The notes under the pieces: generated by a model
The model's database searches: none
What the model was told of the DNA's origin: nothing
Seen by the model: the letters and a program-made list of their open reading frames with translations, nothing else
Shown: positions 10,818-20,032 of the stretch, piece by piece
Position numbering within the stretch: the stretch's first letter is position 1
Layout: every line of letters begins with the position of its first letter
Assembly (NCBI GenBank): GCA_030849075.1
Contig: JASAOO010003528.1
Location: 29,870 to 93,869 of the forward strand
DNA length: 64,000 bases
Direction of reading: 5' to 3'
DNA from: Zelonia costaricensis
Lineage: Eukaryota; Euglenozoa; Kinetoplastea; Trypanosomatida; Trypanosomatidae
Program-made: the position numbers and the translations under genes

Positions 10818-12554
10818 TCAAGGCTGCTGCGAGGTGTCCTCGAACCAGCTCAGCGCCGCACCAGCGGGGGCCGAGGGCGGCACCGACGGCGTCGCAGCCG
10901 GAGCAGCCGGCACCACCCCCGCGGACGACGCAGGGACGCTTCTCGTTGTGCCGAGGTCTTCGAAGAAGTCAAGAGTGCTGGTCCTCGGTGGCGGCTGGTG
11001 TGGCGTTGGGGAGGGGGCGCCGTGACTGGCGTAGAGCGGCGCCTCCGTGCGCGGCCGCTGGTGCGGGTGAGGTCGGGCGTAACCAGGAGCGACAGGACCG
11101 GTACCCCCTTCTCGGTTGTTCGCCTCGTACCTGCCCCTGTTGCTGTGGAGAGTCGGCTCTGGCGCTGGTGCTGTCGGCGATGCCGCCTGCTGCAGTGGAA
11201 GGGCGGGTGGTAGATGCAGGGCCGTCAGTAACGCCTCGGTGGTGGGGGCAGAGAGGGCGGCGCTGGACAGGGGCGTGGCGGTGTTGCCACCCTCACCCAC
11301 CGCAGCCGCGTCGAAGCCTGCGGTACGATTCGCGGCGACGCATACGTGGGAGGCCTGCAATACGCGCAGCCACAGCGGGTCGCGTCGAATCCGTGCCGCC
11401 CCTCGGACGCTCTCAGCCGGCGGAGCTGTCGCTGGTCGATGGGCGCTCTCTGCGGACACGGCCTCCGCGTCGTTGCCGCCTCGCCGGCGCCGTGGGATGT
11501 CGATGAAGGTGAGGAAGCCGTGCCCCTTGGCGCACTTGTCCAGCGCCACAAACCGCGTCGTCTCCTCGGCTGCAGCAGCTCCACTGCCGCTGGCTGCAGT
11601 CCTCGCCTTGGCGTGCGAGATGGTGGCCTCAAAGTAGCAGTGCAGGTGCGCCGCGAACCAGTACGTCGGGCGCGCCTCACGCAGGAGCGCCATGGTGTGC
11701 GGGTTGCCCAGCGCGCGGCGGCGGATGTCCTCTGCGAAGAACGGCTTGAAGCGCAGCAGCTGCGCCTCGTCGCCGTGCGCCGTGATCCCGACAGGCCAGT
11801 CGTGGGAGAGGAAGATGTCCACCAAGGGGGGTGCAAGAGGCGCGGCTGTGGTGGGGCCGCCGGCACGACGCTGCTCGACGGCGCGTACATAGGCGTGCAG
11901 CTTCGCCACCTCGATGCGACGGACGTGGTAGGCCGCTTTCTTGGCCACGTAGCTGGCGGCGTAGGGTCGGGGCGGGTAGACCCGATCGTAGTCCTGCTCC
12001 TTGAAGATGCCGCTGAGGCCGGCGATGGTGAGCTCGTCGTCGACGACGATGACGCCGGAGTGGCCGAGGTAGAAGATGTTGGGGGCAACAAAGCCGCCGT
12101 AGCTCTCCTGCGCCAGCAGGTCCGAGTTCTCGTGGTTGCCACCCACGAAGATGGTGAGGTACGGCGCCGGTACCGCTGCTGATGCCGTTGCCGTCGCTGC
12201 CGGCGTCGCCCCTGCCGCCTTGATGTCCGAGTAGTACTTGTGGAAGTCGCCGAGCACCTTGTACTTGTCCGGCACCGCCATGCTGTCCATGTCGGGGGCT
12301 GTCCGGACGGCCTGGAAGTCGCCGCAGCAAAGCAGCAGGTCAATGCGCTTGCCCGTCTGCCGTTCGTGCTCGCGGCAGGCGTCGTAAATGCGGTCCAGCT
12401 CTCCGTGACAGCACCCCTGCACGGCGACGTGGAAGAAACGCTCGTTCCACGAGCTGGACGGCGAGGCCGAGGCGGTCGCAGTGGTCGGCGACGACGACGC
12501 CGCCCCATCGCCGCCAGCTTTGAGGGAGGCGAAGATCTTGTGGGCCAGGGACAT
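10818..12554 (-). CDS. DBR1: RNA lariat debranching enzyme
   Basis: 578 residues starting at the ATG complementary to 12552-12554. DBR1 is a nuclear metallophosphoesterase that hydrolyses the 2'-5' branch of intron lariats; in trypanosomes its main substrate should be the Y-branched by-product of spliced-leader trans-splicing. All the family motifs are visible in order: GCCHGEL (with the Cys that replaces the usual first metal-binding Asp), CCGDFQAVR, GGNHE, LSHDWP, and AAHLHCYFEA. The family-specific ALDKC element follows near residue 355. The C-terminal 200 residues are a Pro/Ala/Thr-rich extension, longer than in many orthologues, ending in a Phe-Glu-Asp/Trp-Phe-Glu-Asp pair. On the sense strand a T-rich tract (about 12575-12595) followed by AG at 12559-12560 is the likely splice acceptor, giving a very short leader. 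Confidence 0.95.
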   Translation of the reverse strand: MSLAHKIFASLKAGGDGAASSSPTTATASASPSSSWNERFFHVAVQGCCHGELDRIYDACREHERQTGKRIDLLLCCGDFQAVRTAPDMDSMAVPDKYKVLGDFHKYYSDIKAAGATPAATATASAAVPAPYLTIFVGGNHENSDLLAQESYGGFVAPNIFYLGHSGVIVVDDELTIAGLSGIFKEQDYDRVYPPRPYAASYVAKKAAYHVRRIEVAKLHAYVRAVEQRRAGGPTTAAPLAPPLVDIFLSHDWPVGITAHGDEAQLLRFKPFFAEDIRRRALGNPHTMALLREARPTYWFAAHLHCYFEATISHAKARTAASGSGAAAAEETTRFVALDKCAKGHGFLTFIDIPRRRRGGNDAEAVSAESAHRPATAPPAESVRGAARIRRDPLWLRVLQASHVCVAANRTAGFDAAAVGEGGNTATPLSSAALSAPTTEALLTALHLPPALPLQQAASPTAPAPEPTLHSNRGRYEANNREGGTGPVAPGYARPHPHQRPRTEAPLYASHGAPSPTPHQPPPRTSTLDFFEDLGTTRSVPASSAGVVPAAPAATPSVPPSAPAGAALSWFEDTSQQP

Positions 12555-13116
12555 GACTCTGGCGCGCAGAAGTGAGAAAACAAAACAAAAAAAGGAGATG
12601 TACGCAGTGCGGAATGCAGAAGCCAGGAGGAGAGCTCACCAAAAAGGCAAAGGTAAACACAAAAGAACGTGCCCAGATCCATGGCTTGCGCTGTTTGTTT
12701 TTCTTTCTTGGTGGAAGTGCGTGAGTTTCACCACCTCTCTTAAACCAGAAAAACCGACTCGGTGGGGCGCCAAGCACTGCGCACGCCATGGCAAGCTCCT
12801 CTCACCGTTTATGTCTTCGCCAACGTGAGCACATCGAGACCAGCTTTTCCTTTTTTCGTTTCTTCTTTAAGCATGCACAAACACACATACTCACGCACGA
12901 AACAAGAAGACATGTGAACAACACCGGACAGCATACCGGCGAGGAAACGCACACCATGGCTCCATCGCGGCTGAGGCGCGCAAAACCACATCCTCGAAAC
13001 ATCCTTCCTCTTCCCCGAAAGTAAGAAAGAAGGACCGCATCTCGAGTGGGTAAGGAGGGATACGGCCTTCGCACGCAGAGCGATGCGGTAGAGCGCGCGG
13101 CCAGCCGAGCCGCGAG
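12555..13116. other. Spacer between the ATP10-like gene and DBR1
   Basis: Contains the sense-strand T-rich tract used as the DBR1 acceptor and the 3' UTR of the ATP10-like gene. No gene is visible. Confidence 0.7.
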
Positions 13117-14784
13117 CTACTTGGCTGCCTTGAGGTATTCCACCTCGAGCTGACGCAACAGTGACGGAAACACTGCCTTCTCATCAGCGTCAGGGAGGCC
13201 GCCGCTCAGCCAGCGCACGACTCCCTCGTGGTCCACCAGCATGACGTGCGGCAGCAAGTAGTTTCGCAAGCCCAGCGTCGCGTAAAACGGTTCGAGCAGC
13301 TGACTTCCGACAAATGTGGTGGAGGCGATCAGTGCATTCTTTACCTCCTCTACCGACGGGGCCACCCCTTCGGCGGCTGCTTTTTCGCCAAGGGACTTGG
13401 CGAAGCGCCGCATGTACAAGCGCTGCACCCATTGGTATTTGTAGACGTCTGCGCTGCGAAGAGAAATCACGTCAATCGGCATCGCATGTACGGCGTTGGC
13501 GTGCGCGCTACGACCGTCCTTCGCTTTTTGTGCGGCGCCAGTGACCACAGGCTGCGACGCTTTTTCCCCCGCGCCGCCCTTGCCAGCCTCTGCCGCAGGG
13601 TCAGGAAGCGGCATGTACGGCAGAAGCCCGGGATTGGCCGTGGCGTACGCGAGACGCCGCCACTCCGCATCAGCCTGAGACCCGAACCGCTGTCCAAGCT
13701 GCGAGAAGATGACGACAGCGGGCCGCCGAAACGTGGTTGGTGTCAATAGAGTAAAGAGGCTGTCGTCCTTGGCATTGTACGTTTTTCCACTAGCGCCACT
13801 GCCGTTACTTCCGCCGGCTGCGCCAGCATGCGGGAAAAACGTCGCGAAGAAGGTTGCCGCGGAGCTGGCCTTGAGGAGCGGCGCAAGCGTCTCCGCAGTG
13901 GCGGGGCTGAAAGCGTCGCGGGCGCAAAACTGCTGGGTGATGGCGCCGCGGACTTGAGGAAAAGCGGAGCTGACCTGGAAGGACAAGCCCTGCGGCTGCA
14001 ACGCCCGTCCTTGGCCGGGTTCATCGGACAGCCGGGATGGCGACGCCGAGGAGAGCTTTGGACGCACCGCTCCACGGCGCTTCCGCGACAGCGACGGCGG
14101 GCCGCGCATCAGCTTGCTATCTTGAATTATTTTCAGCTCATTGGTCGCATGCTCCTTGAAGTAGCGCAGCATGCGCTCGAGTTCGTTGTCCACCGCAAAC
14201 TCATTGCCGTAACGGAAGTACTTGAAGACCAGGAAGACGTCGCGAGACAAAATAGGCTTGTCTAGATCCATCCCGACGTCACGGAAAACCAACATTTTTG
14301 AGCGCTCTGCCTTGATCTTCGTCTCTGTCTTTTTGCGCCGCTCCTCGGCCGCTGCATTGTACGTTGGAAATGATGGGAGACGCGAGTCCGTCTCCATCTT
14401 CGACAGCTTTTGGAGAAATGCGTTCTCTGTCTTGGGTTGTGCCACGCCGCCTTGCTCCAAACCTGCTCCCGCAGACGCAGCGCCGCTCTCAGCGGCTTCT
14501 ATGTTCTTCGCACCAGCACAGGTGTTCGTCGGCTTAGAGTCTTCGAAAAAAGCGGTCTTTCCGGACCGACGCGGCGGCGCAGGCGGCGCCTCCTTCGCTT
14601 CGGCGGCTGCGCGCCGCCGCATATCCTCTTGCAGCTTCCGCAGTACCTCTGCTGGGTCCTCGTCTTCGATGCGACTTCCGCCGCCCGCCTGGCTGCTGGT
14701 TCCGCGAAAAGCCAGCAATATCAAAGGAACGTGGCAAAGGATGCCACGCCTCGCCTTCGCGAGGGACTGCATGCGCCGCTGCAT
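13117..14784 (-). CDS. ATP10-like mitochondrial ATP synthase assembly factor
   Basis: 555 residues from the ATG complementary to 14782-14784. The N-terminus (MQRRMQSLAKARRG..) is basic and amphipathic followed by a short hydrophobic run, as expected for a mitochondrial presequence. The C-terminal half has the ATP10 signature: a hydrophobic strand PAVVIFSQLGQRFG, later a Tyr-Gln-Trp segment, and then LGLRNYLLPHVMLVDHEG followed by VVRWLSGG and a Glu/Leu-rich end. Yeast ATP10 is an inner-membrane chaperone for F0 subunit 6; in trypanosomatids subunit 6 (A6) is encoded by the kinetoplast maxicircle. The middle holds a charged helical stretch and low-complexity inserts, making it about twice the yeast length. 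Codon use is less GC-biased than in the large right-arm genes. A pyrimidine tract and AG at 14831-14832 on the sense strand predict a leader of about 46 nt. Family assignment is from motif resemblance only. Confidence 0.75.
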   Translation of the reverse strand: MQRRMQSLAKARRGILCHVPLILLAFRGTSSQAGGGSRIEDEDPAEVLRKLQEDMRRRAAAEAKEAPPAPPRRSGKTAFFEDSKPTNTCAGAKNIEAAESGAASAGAGLEQGGVAQPKTENAFLQKLSKMETDSRLPSFPTYNAAAEERRKKTETKIKAERSKMLVFRDVGMDLDKPILSRDVFLVFKYFRYGNEFAVDNELERMLRYFKEHATNELKIIQDSKLMRGPPSLSRKRRGAVRPKLSSASPSRLSDEPGQGRALQPQGLSFQVSSAFPQVRGAITQQFCARDAFSPATAETLAPLLKASSAATFFATFFPHAGAAGGSNGSGASGKTYNAKDDSLFTLLTPTTFRRPAVVIFSQLGQRFGSQADAEWRRLAYATANPGLLPYMPLPDPAAEAGKGGAGEKASQPVVTGAAQKAKDGRSAHANAVHAMPIDVISLRSADVYKYQWVQRLYMRRFAKSLGEKAAAEGVAPSVEEVKNALIASTTFVGSQLLEPFYATLGLRNYLLPHVMLVDHEGVVRWLSGGLPDADEKAVFPSLLRQLEVEYLKAAK

Positions 14785-15326
14785 CTCAGCAGCTGAGAGT
14801 GCCCTGTGCTTTCTTTCGCGCTATGGAAGGCTATGCGCACGAAATAAGAGAAGAGGCAGAGGGGGCCAAGCAGGGAACTTGATACTATATGCTGTGAAGG
14901 AACGCTTTCAAGAAGCGAGGTACGAAACGGTAGTGGCGCTCGCGGCAGCAGCGCACAAGCGTCATTGAGCAGTGTGGAAAGTGAGCAGTAGCTATGCCTG
15001 CGGAGCGTCACTCGGCCATCGGAAAGCCTCCACACACACACAAAAAAAAACCATCACTTGGTGCGTCGCGGCAGTAGCTGCGCAAGCGGTGTGGCGGATG
15101 CACAGAGTGGCCCCGTTTGCTTCACTTTGGTTTTTCATTGGCAGTACGTTTACTCGTTACGTGAGTTAAATGCGCGGTCAAAGAGGCATTTGAGCGGAAG
15201 AGGATGGCCAGTGCGCCGCTCACGCCGCTGTCATATCAGCAATCACGCCCACGCACCAAAAGGCTGCGGTCAGGGAAGAGCATCACAAGCTGAAAACCAG
15301 AAAAAAGAAAGAACGACGCCGCCTGA
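14785..15326. other. Spacer with predicted splice acceptor
   Basis: Holds the sense-strand pyrimidine tract (about 14835-14870) and AG at 14831-14832 for the ATP10-like gene, and the 3' UTR of the small basic protein gene. No gene seen. Confidence 0.65.
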
Positions 15327-15680
15327 TCATTTTTTCTGCTTCCTGCGCGCTTTGTCGGCGTGACGGCGGCGGACATCCTTTACAGCTCCGAGAATTTGCT
15401 TGCGTAGGTGCTTGAGACCCTTCTCACGCTTGTTTACCACATGGGCAAACTGGATGGCCGCAATGTCCTGCGCCAGGTTCTTCGGGGTGTTCTTCTCAGG
15501 CTGCGTCAAGCCCAGCGATTCCTCCAGCTGCGCCTGCTCACTGTTGCGGTTGAGAAACTTCTGGCGCTTGCGCTGGCGTGTCCCGCGCAGGCCTTTTGGC
15601 GTCTTCTTGCCAGCGTTGCCAGCCTGCGCGTGCGTGACAATCGCCACGCTCTTGGCGCCACGGCCAAAACCCCTACCCAT
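15327..15680 (-). CDS. Small, very basic conserved-type protein
   Basis: 117 residues with about 30% Lys+Arg, starting MGRGFGRGAKS at the ATG complementary to 15678-15680. The predicted splice acceptor (AG at 15689-15690 after a clear sense-strand CT tract) lies only 8 nt upstream, which strongly supports this start. The centre (residues 45-90) is a mixed-charge helical segment containing an NLAQDIAAIQFAHVV stretch, and the C-terminus ends in RRRHADKARRKQKK, a nuclear/nucleolar-type basic tail. Composition fits a ribosome-biogenesis or ribosome-associated protein, but I do not recognise the family and assign no function. The ordinary, non-repetitive composition and good start context make it a real gene. 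Confidence 0.75.
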   Translation of the reverse strand: MGRGFGRGAKSVAIVTHAQAGNAGKKTPKGLRGTRQRKRQKFLNRNSEQAQLEESLGLTQPEKNTPKNLAQDIAAIQFAHVVNKREKGLKHLRKQILGAVKDVRRRHADKARRKQKK

Positions 15681-16817
15681 GAAGAAGGCTAGAGGGTGAG
15701 TAAGGAAACGAGGGGGTAGTCCTCGCTACAATGTGAGTTCGACGGACTGAGCCCGTGTTGTCAAGAGGGTGCGCGAGGAGCAGGGTTCTAGTCAAGATGG
15801 TTGTTGAAAGCTGTGAAAAGGTCTGAAAGGGGAGGCGCAACATCTGTGCCGGACTAAGGTGCCTTTCCGCAAGGCGCCGGTCTTTCACTAGTAAACCAAG
15901 CACCCCCAGTGCTTCTCTCCACTTTTGCGGCATTCGCGCACGCGGCCGAACAAAGCAGATGCTGGCAGGTCGTTGCACAGGGTGCGCGGCCAGTGGTGTA
16001 GCAGGACTTCTTTGTGCTTTTGCGTTTCTTGTCGCAGCTCTGTTTACCCATCCAATACGCACATATCTGCTTTCGGCAGAAGGAAGGGAAAAAACGTGAA
16101 GAAACGCGTCAGGCTTGGGTAATGCAAACTCGATTGCACACAGTAAAGTTGTGTGCGCCCAGCCGTCGCAGCCTCTTCGCAGTTGCTCGACAAAAAGGTA
16201 CCGAAGGACGATCGAGCGTGACTTTCTTACATCAGAAGCCATCTGCAGCACGAACCGTCGCACCCGTGAGAAGACGCACCACGCAGCCCGGTACCCGCGC
16301 ATTGGTCGTTTTTGATCCAATACGCAATCCCACGGAAGGGCCTTTTCGCCGAAAGCAACGCATGAAGCAGGCAAGCATGCATACAACGCACGCGAGAAAC
16401 GGAGCACGCAACGGCAAGCAAGTCAAAGGGAACAACTATGAGGGGAGACAAAAAGACAGGAGAAGTAGAACCTCGGCTGGACTCCTAATAATCTGCACAG
16501 AGAGTTTGTACGTGTAAAAGACAGGGAGGGAGTGGAAAGGGCACTTGGAAGCTAACAAAAAAAAAAAAAAACAGTAACACTCAGCGGCCAGAAGGTACGA
16601 AGAGGAAGAGAAAAGAAATCAGCTGGATTTCCGCACTGTTGTGGTGCCTACAGCTGCATGTGGAAATCGGAAGAGAAAACACATCTCCCGCAAACCACGC
16701 GTCGAACAATGAGCTCCCTAGAAACGGAGCTGTCTCGGAGGGAGAGCGCGAAAAAAAAGACTATGTACAAGGGTGTCGCAGACTTTGCAGCGACCTTTTG
16801 GCAACCGTCGGCCTTTC
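15681..16817. other. 1.1-kb spacer, mostly non-repetitive
   Basis: Expected 3' UTR of the Q/Y-rich gene. Unlike the spacers further left, most of this sequence is not simple repeat. A 14-16 A run lies near 16557. Reading frames up to 244 codons occur but show no domain, no biased codon use and no good start. A degenerate retroposon (SIDER-type) remnant is possible but not demonstrable by eye. Confidence 0.5.
15689..15720 (-). promoter_or_regulatory. Predicted spliced-leader acceptor for the small basic protein
   Basis: Read on the minus strand, a pyrimidine-rich tract ends at an AG (15690-15689) 8 nt before the ATG at 15680. No AG intervenes between tract and acceptor. Confidence 0.65.
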
Positions 16818-17255
16818 TCAGTACCCCTGGTTGTACCCCTGGTTCTGATAGCCCTGGTACTGCTGCTGCTGCTGGTACTGCCCATCGTCTGGGTACTGCT
16901 GCTGCTGTGCGTATTGCTGGTCCTGCGCGTACTGCCCATCATTGGGGTTTTGCGCGTCCTGCTGCTGCTGGTACCCGTCACCGTTCTCAGACGCGCTGTC
17001 CTCGCCGCGCTGCTCCTGCTCACGGCGCGGCGGCTTGCTACGCGGCTCCGCGTCGCTGCCGCGAGAGCCACGTGAGCTGGACGCTGCGCGCATGCTGCCG
17101 CGGATCGAGTGCATGCTCTTCGGCCGGGCAGACTTCGGGTTCGGGTTGTCATAGTACTCGTGCGTGACGAGACGCTGCTTGTCCTTGTTGAAGAGCTTCT
17201 CCGTCTTCGTCGTGACGCTGCCCCACCACATGGAGAACTTCGTGTTGAAGGACAT
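16818..17255 (-). CDS. Q/Y-rich low-complexity protein next to the strand switch
   Basis: 145 residues from the ATG complementary to 17253-17255; the frame's upstream extension is translated leader. The N-terminal 45 residues look ordered and start MSFNTKFSMWWGSV, followed by Lys-rich sequence and HEYYDNPNPKSARPKS. The middle is Arg/Ser-rich and charged. The last 55 residues are a Gln/Tyr/Asp/Gly-rich tract with repeated QQQQ and YAQDQQYAQQ-like units ending in GYNQGY, a prion-like composition. A sense-strand CT tract and AG at 17328-17329 predict a leader of about 72 nt. This is the first gene of the left array, immediately beside the transcription start region. Family unknown; a cytoskeletal or RNA-granule role can only be guessed from composition. 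Confidence 0.78.
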   Translation of the reverse strand: MSFNTKFSMWWGSVTTKTEKLFNKDKQRLVTHEYYDNPNPKSARPKSMHSIRGSMRAASSSRGSRGSDAEPRSKPPRREQEQRGEDSASENGDGYQQQQDAQNPNDGQYAQDQQYAQQQQYPDDGQYQQQQQYQGYQNQGYNQGY

Positions 17256-18697
17256 AGGTTTGCAGGGGTGCAAATCTCTTTTTTTTCTTTCCGTTGGTGA
17301 AATGGAACAAAGGGGCTGCAACAACAACTATGTGGAGAGTGAGGGAGAGGTCGCGGTTCGCCGATGAGATAAAAAAAAAGGGTGCAATGGAGGAGAGATT
17401 GAATGCAGTCAAAGCGTGGCGACTTGCCGAATGAGCAGAACGAATGCGAAACACATGGCCCGCTCAAGCCTCACAGAACGAGTGCGCAAGAGAGGCAGAG
17501 ACCCGAACTGGGCTGGCAAGACCAAAAGCTGCGGCGGCGCGGTCAGGTGTCACTCACGAACAGGGTCCAGAGAAGCAACGGCAGCTGAAAGCGCTAAGCT
17601 TCGCTCGTCCCCCAGTCTGCAATACGGGTCGACGGGCGATGCGCAGAGCCGCCGCCCCACAAGTTTCTCGCCGCCTTTTTTTGTCGGTGCATCAGATTAG
17701 ACCACAAATCTAAAATGGGAGGGCGATCGATTGAAGTTCCATGCCGGCCAAGCGGCGGACCACGGACACAGGCCACCAAACCTAGCGGGTGCAAAGAGAG
17801 CACGCACGGTGGCAGTCAGCGGAGGTCCCAGAGCTAACGCGCGCTTCCCAGAGCTTCCCTGCGTCACCTCTAGTCGGATTCGAGGCGGACGAAGGCGAGG
17901 GGGGGGGGTAGCGAACGGATCTCGCGCTGGCGTAAGGGCGGCGTGCGGCGGTGACCACATGTGCGCGTCAGGTGTGACTCTTGCCGCCACTTTGACTAGC
18001 CAAAATAAAAGAGCAGAGGCGTGAAGGGGGGGGGGGGAAGAATGGGATGAAACGGTCATTGGCGTGGCGTGCAATGCTCCGGTTGTTAGCGCAAAGTCAC
18101 GGAACGGGTGTCCGTCGCACAGCAGCTGAGATGCTGGCGCATAGCCGCTCCATTTTTTTTTGACGGCGAAGAGCTCACCGAGGCCAGCTCTTAGCCTCCA
18201 GAGATGCCCATGGCGCTGGGTTTCATAGCCTAGGCCCAGCGGTGCAACTGCGTGAAAAGGAACGTGCTGCCGGCGCACCGCAGCTCAAGTAGAGCGGGTA
18301 TGCCGAGGGGAATTCAGAAAACATGAGGTGTGCGGCAGCGCGCGGAGCGGCACGCGAAACGCGACACCGGCAGCCATGCCACCATGGGATCGCCACCAAC
18401 CATGTTCCTCGTGTCCACAACGGCACTGACGCCGTTTTCCTGATTGCTACAATCCTTTCATTGACTTTTTCGCCCCTGTAATAACCAACACACCTTTACC
18501 GACAACAAAAAAAACTCTGGTCTTTTCCGACCTTGCACGCACCTAGCTGGCACAATCGCGAGCAGCGCCACTGCCACATTACCACCAACTACACCACACG
18601 ACCTCCAGCAGCTTACACTTTGCGCCAAACAGCAAACCACTCGCGAAGAGGAAAAGAACAAGAGAAACAAAGGAGAGAAAGAAGGTGCAGCCCAGCA
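17256..18697. promoter_or_regulatory. Divergent strand-switch region, presumed bidirectional transcription start
   Basis: The 1.44 kb separates the left (minus) and right (plus) gene arrays, which diverge from it. In trypanosomatids such divergent regions are where RNA polymerase II starts both polycistronic units, in acetylated-H3/H2A.Z chromatin; that is established knowledge, the position here is inferred from gene orientation. The sequence has no long CA/TG microsatellites. It holds two G homopolymers on the plus strand (about 17899-17908 and 18028-18038), a T-run near 18152, and predicted splice acceptors at each edge (17328-17329 minus, 18545-18546 plus). No TATA-like element or credible gene is visible. 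Confidence 0.75.
18518..18546 (+). promoter_or_regulatory. Predicted spliced-leader acceptor for META2
   Basis: A pyrimidine-rich segment (about 18518-18544) is followed by the first AG at 18545-18546, giving a leader of about 150 nt before the ATG at 18698. Confidence 0.45.
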
Positions 18698-20032
18698 ATG
18701 TCGACCACCGACGATATTTGCGGTACGTACACGCTGACCCACTGCGACGGGAAGGCCGCGCCGACGAAGGCGTTCCTCACCATTTTCCGCAGCGGTGAGA
18801 CCGTTGTGGTACACATCACTGTCGCCAACGACCTGCGCGGCAAGGTGCAGTACGAAGACCGCATCATCAGCGGCCAGCTCCGCCGCACGAACAACGATGC
18901 CAGCGAGGAGCAGAAAGCAGTGGAGGAGGCTCTCGACAAGGGCTTCGCCCATGGCTTCAACGTGGTGATGGAGGTGGATCAGCTCCTTCTCAAGAATGCC
19001 AGCGACTCCTTTGTCTTTGCCCGCTCGGCGAAGCTGTCCGACCTCACTGGTGAACATGCCATCATCGCCATCAACAACCAGCCGCCGAACCAGGAGATGA
19101 CGATGCGGTTTGTTCCCGACGGCAGCGGTGGCAGTTTTGTGATCGCCAACATCGCGAACTCGCTGCGCGGCAACTGCCAAATTGACGCCGGCCTTCTCCG
19201 TGGCGACGTGGCGTCGTCGGTGGGCGAATCCGACGAGACGATGGCGTACATCGAGAAGGTGATTAGCGACGGCCTACGCAAGGGCTTTCGCGTCAGCAAG
19301 AACGAGTCCGGCATCGTTCTGCAGTCGTCGAAGGCTGTTGTGCAGCTCTGCCAGATCATCAGCCACAACGACCTGCAAGGCGAGTACGTGCTCAAGACGT
19401 ACAACGGGTACTCTGTGCCGACGCGCAACCAGACCACCGTCGTCTTCAAGCCAGCCAACGCCAACGACGTCGAGATTTCCATCGTCGTGGCCAACCGCAT
19501 CCGCGGCACGGCCACGCTGAGCCAGAACGTGCTCACCTCCGAGGAGCCGCTCATGTCCACGCGTATGATGGGCACCGAGGAAGAGTCGCAGCTTGAGGGC
19601 GCTTTCAACGTCGGCTTCCAGTATGGCCTCGAGGCGATTTCCCGTGGCAACGAGCTGACGCTGAAGAATCAGGACTGCGAGTTTGTGCTGGTGCGCGCCG
19701 TCGCGCCGGAGGCTCAGCACGTGGGACCGACATACAAGGGCACCTACTGCAACAAGTGCTTCAAGACGGAGGGTAATGGCTTGCTGTTCCGTGTGGTGAA
19801 CGAGCACGAGAAGAAGTGGGCCTTCTACAACGATACGGAGGACTTCCGCATGCACATCCAGGCCACCTTTGGAGCCCGGTCCCAGATCGAGCCCCTCGAC
19901 AATGCCACCATGAACCAGACGGAGGATGGCCGCTACGTGGTTGAGGTCACTGTGGAACCGCAAACGACGGAGATGTTCATTCACGGCGACGTGAATGGTT
20001 TCAAGGTGCTTTACAATGCCCAGCCAGTTTAG
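18698..20032 (+). CDS. META2: META2: three META domains plus calpain-like DUF1935 domain
   Basis: 444 residues (about 49 kDa) from the ATG at 18698; the frame's upstream extension is leader sequence. Three tandem META (HslJ-like) domains cover roughly residues 5-112, 113-222 and 223-335. Each has a G-Y/H-x strand near its start, a VANxxRG-like or IANSLRG element, and a C-terminal hydrophobic strand. Only the third keeps the STRMMG signature shared with the single-domain META proteins downstream. Residues 345-444 form a DUF1935 domain of the kind found in trypanosomatid calpain-like proteins (KCFKTEGNGLLFRVVN start, GRYVVEVTV, and a VNGFK near the end). There is no calpain catalytic domain. 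In Leishmania META2 has been linked to resistance to heat and oxidative stress. First gene of the right array. Confidence 0.9.
   Translation: MSTTDDICGTYTLTHCDGKAAPTKAFLTIFRSGETVVVHITVANDLRGKVQYEDRIISGQLRRTNNDASEEQKAVEEALDKGFAHGFNVVMEVDQLLLKNASDSFVFARSAKLSDLTGEHAIIAINNQPPNQEMTMRFVPDGSGGSFVIANIANSLRGNCQIDAGLLRGDVASSVGESDETMAYIEKVISDGLRKGFRVSKNESGIVLQSSKAVVQLCQIISHNDLQGEYVLKTYNGYSVPTRNQTTVVFKPANANDVEISIVVANRIRGTATLSQNVLTSEEPLMSTRMMGTEEESQLEGAFNVGFQYGLEAISRGNELTLKNQDCEFVLVRAVAPEAQHVGPTYKGTYCNKCFKTEGNGLLFRVVNEHEKKWAFYNDTEDFRMHIQATFGARSQIEPLDNATMNQTEDGRYVVEVTVEPQTTEMFIHGDVNGFKVLYNAQPV

Noticed and set aside
11225..12682. 485-codon frame overlapping DBR1
   Set aside because: Same strand, shifted frame; Arg/Ser-rich shadow of the DBR1 coding sequence.
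17697..18278. 193-codon minus-strand frame in the strand-switch region
   Set aside because: No domain, no biased codon use, begins without a good acceptor and crosses homopolymers; most likely chance in GC-rich DNA.
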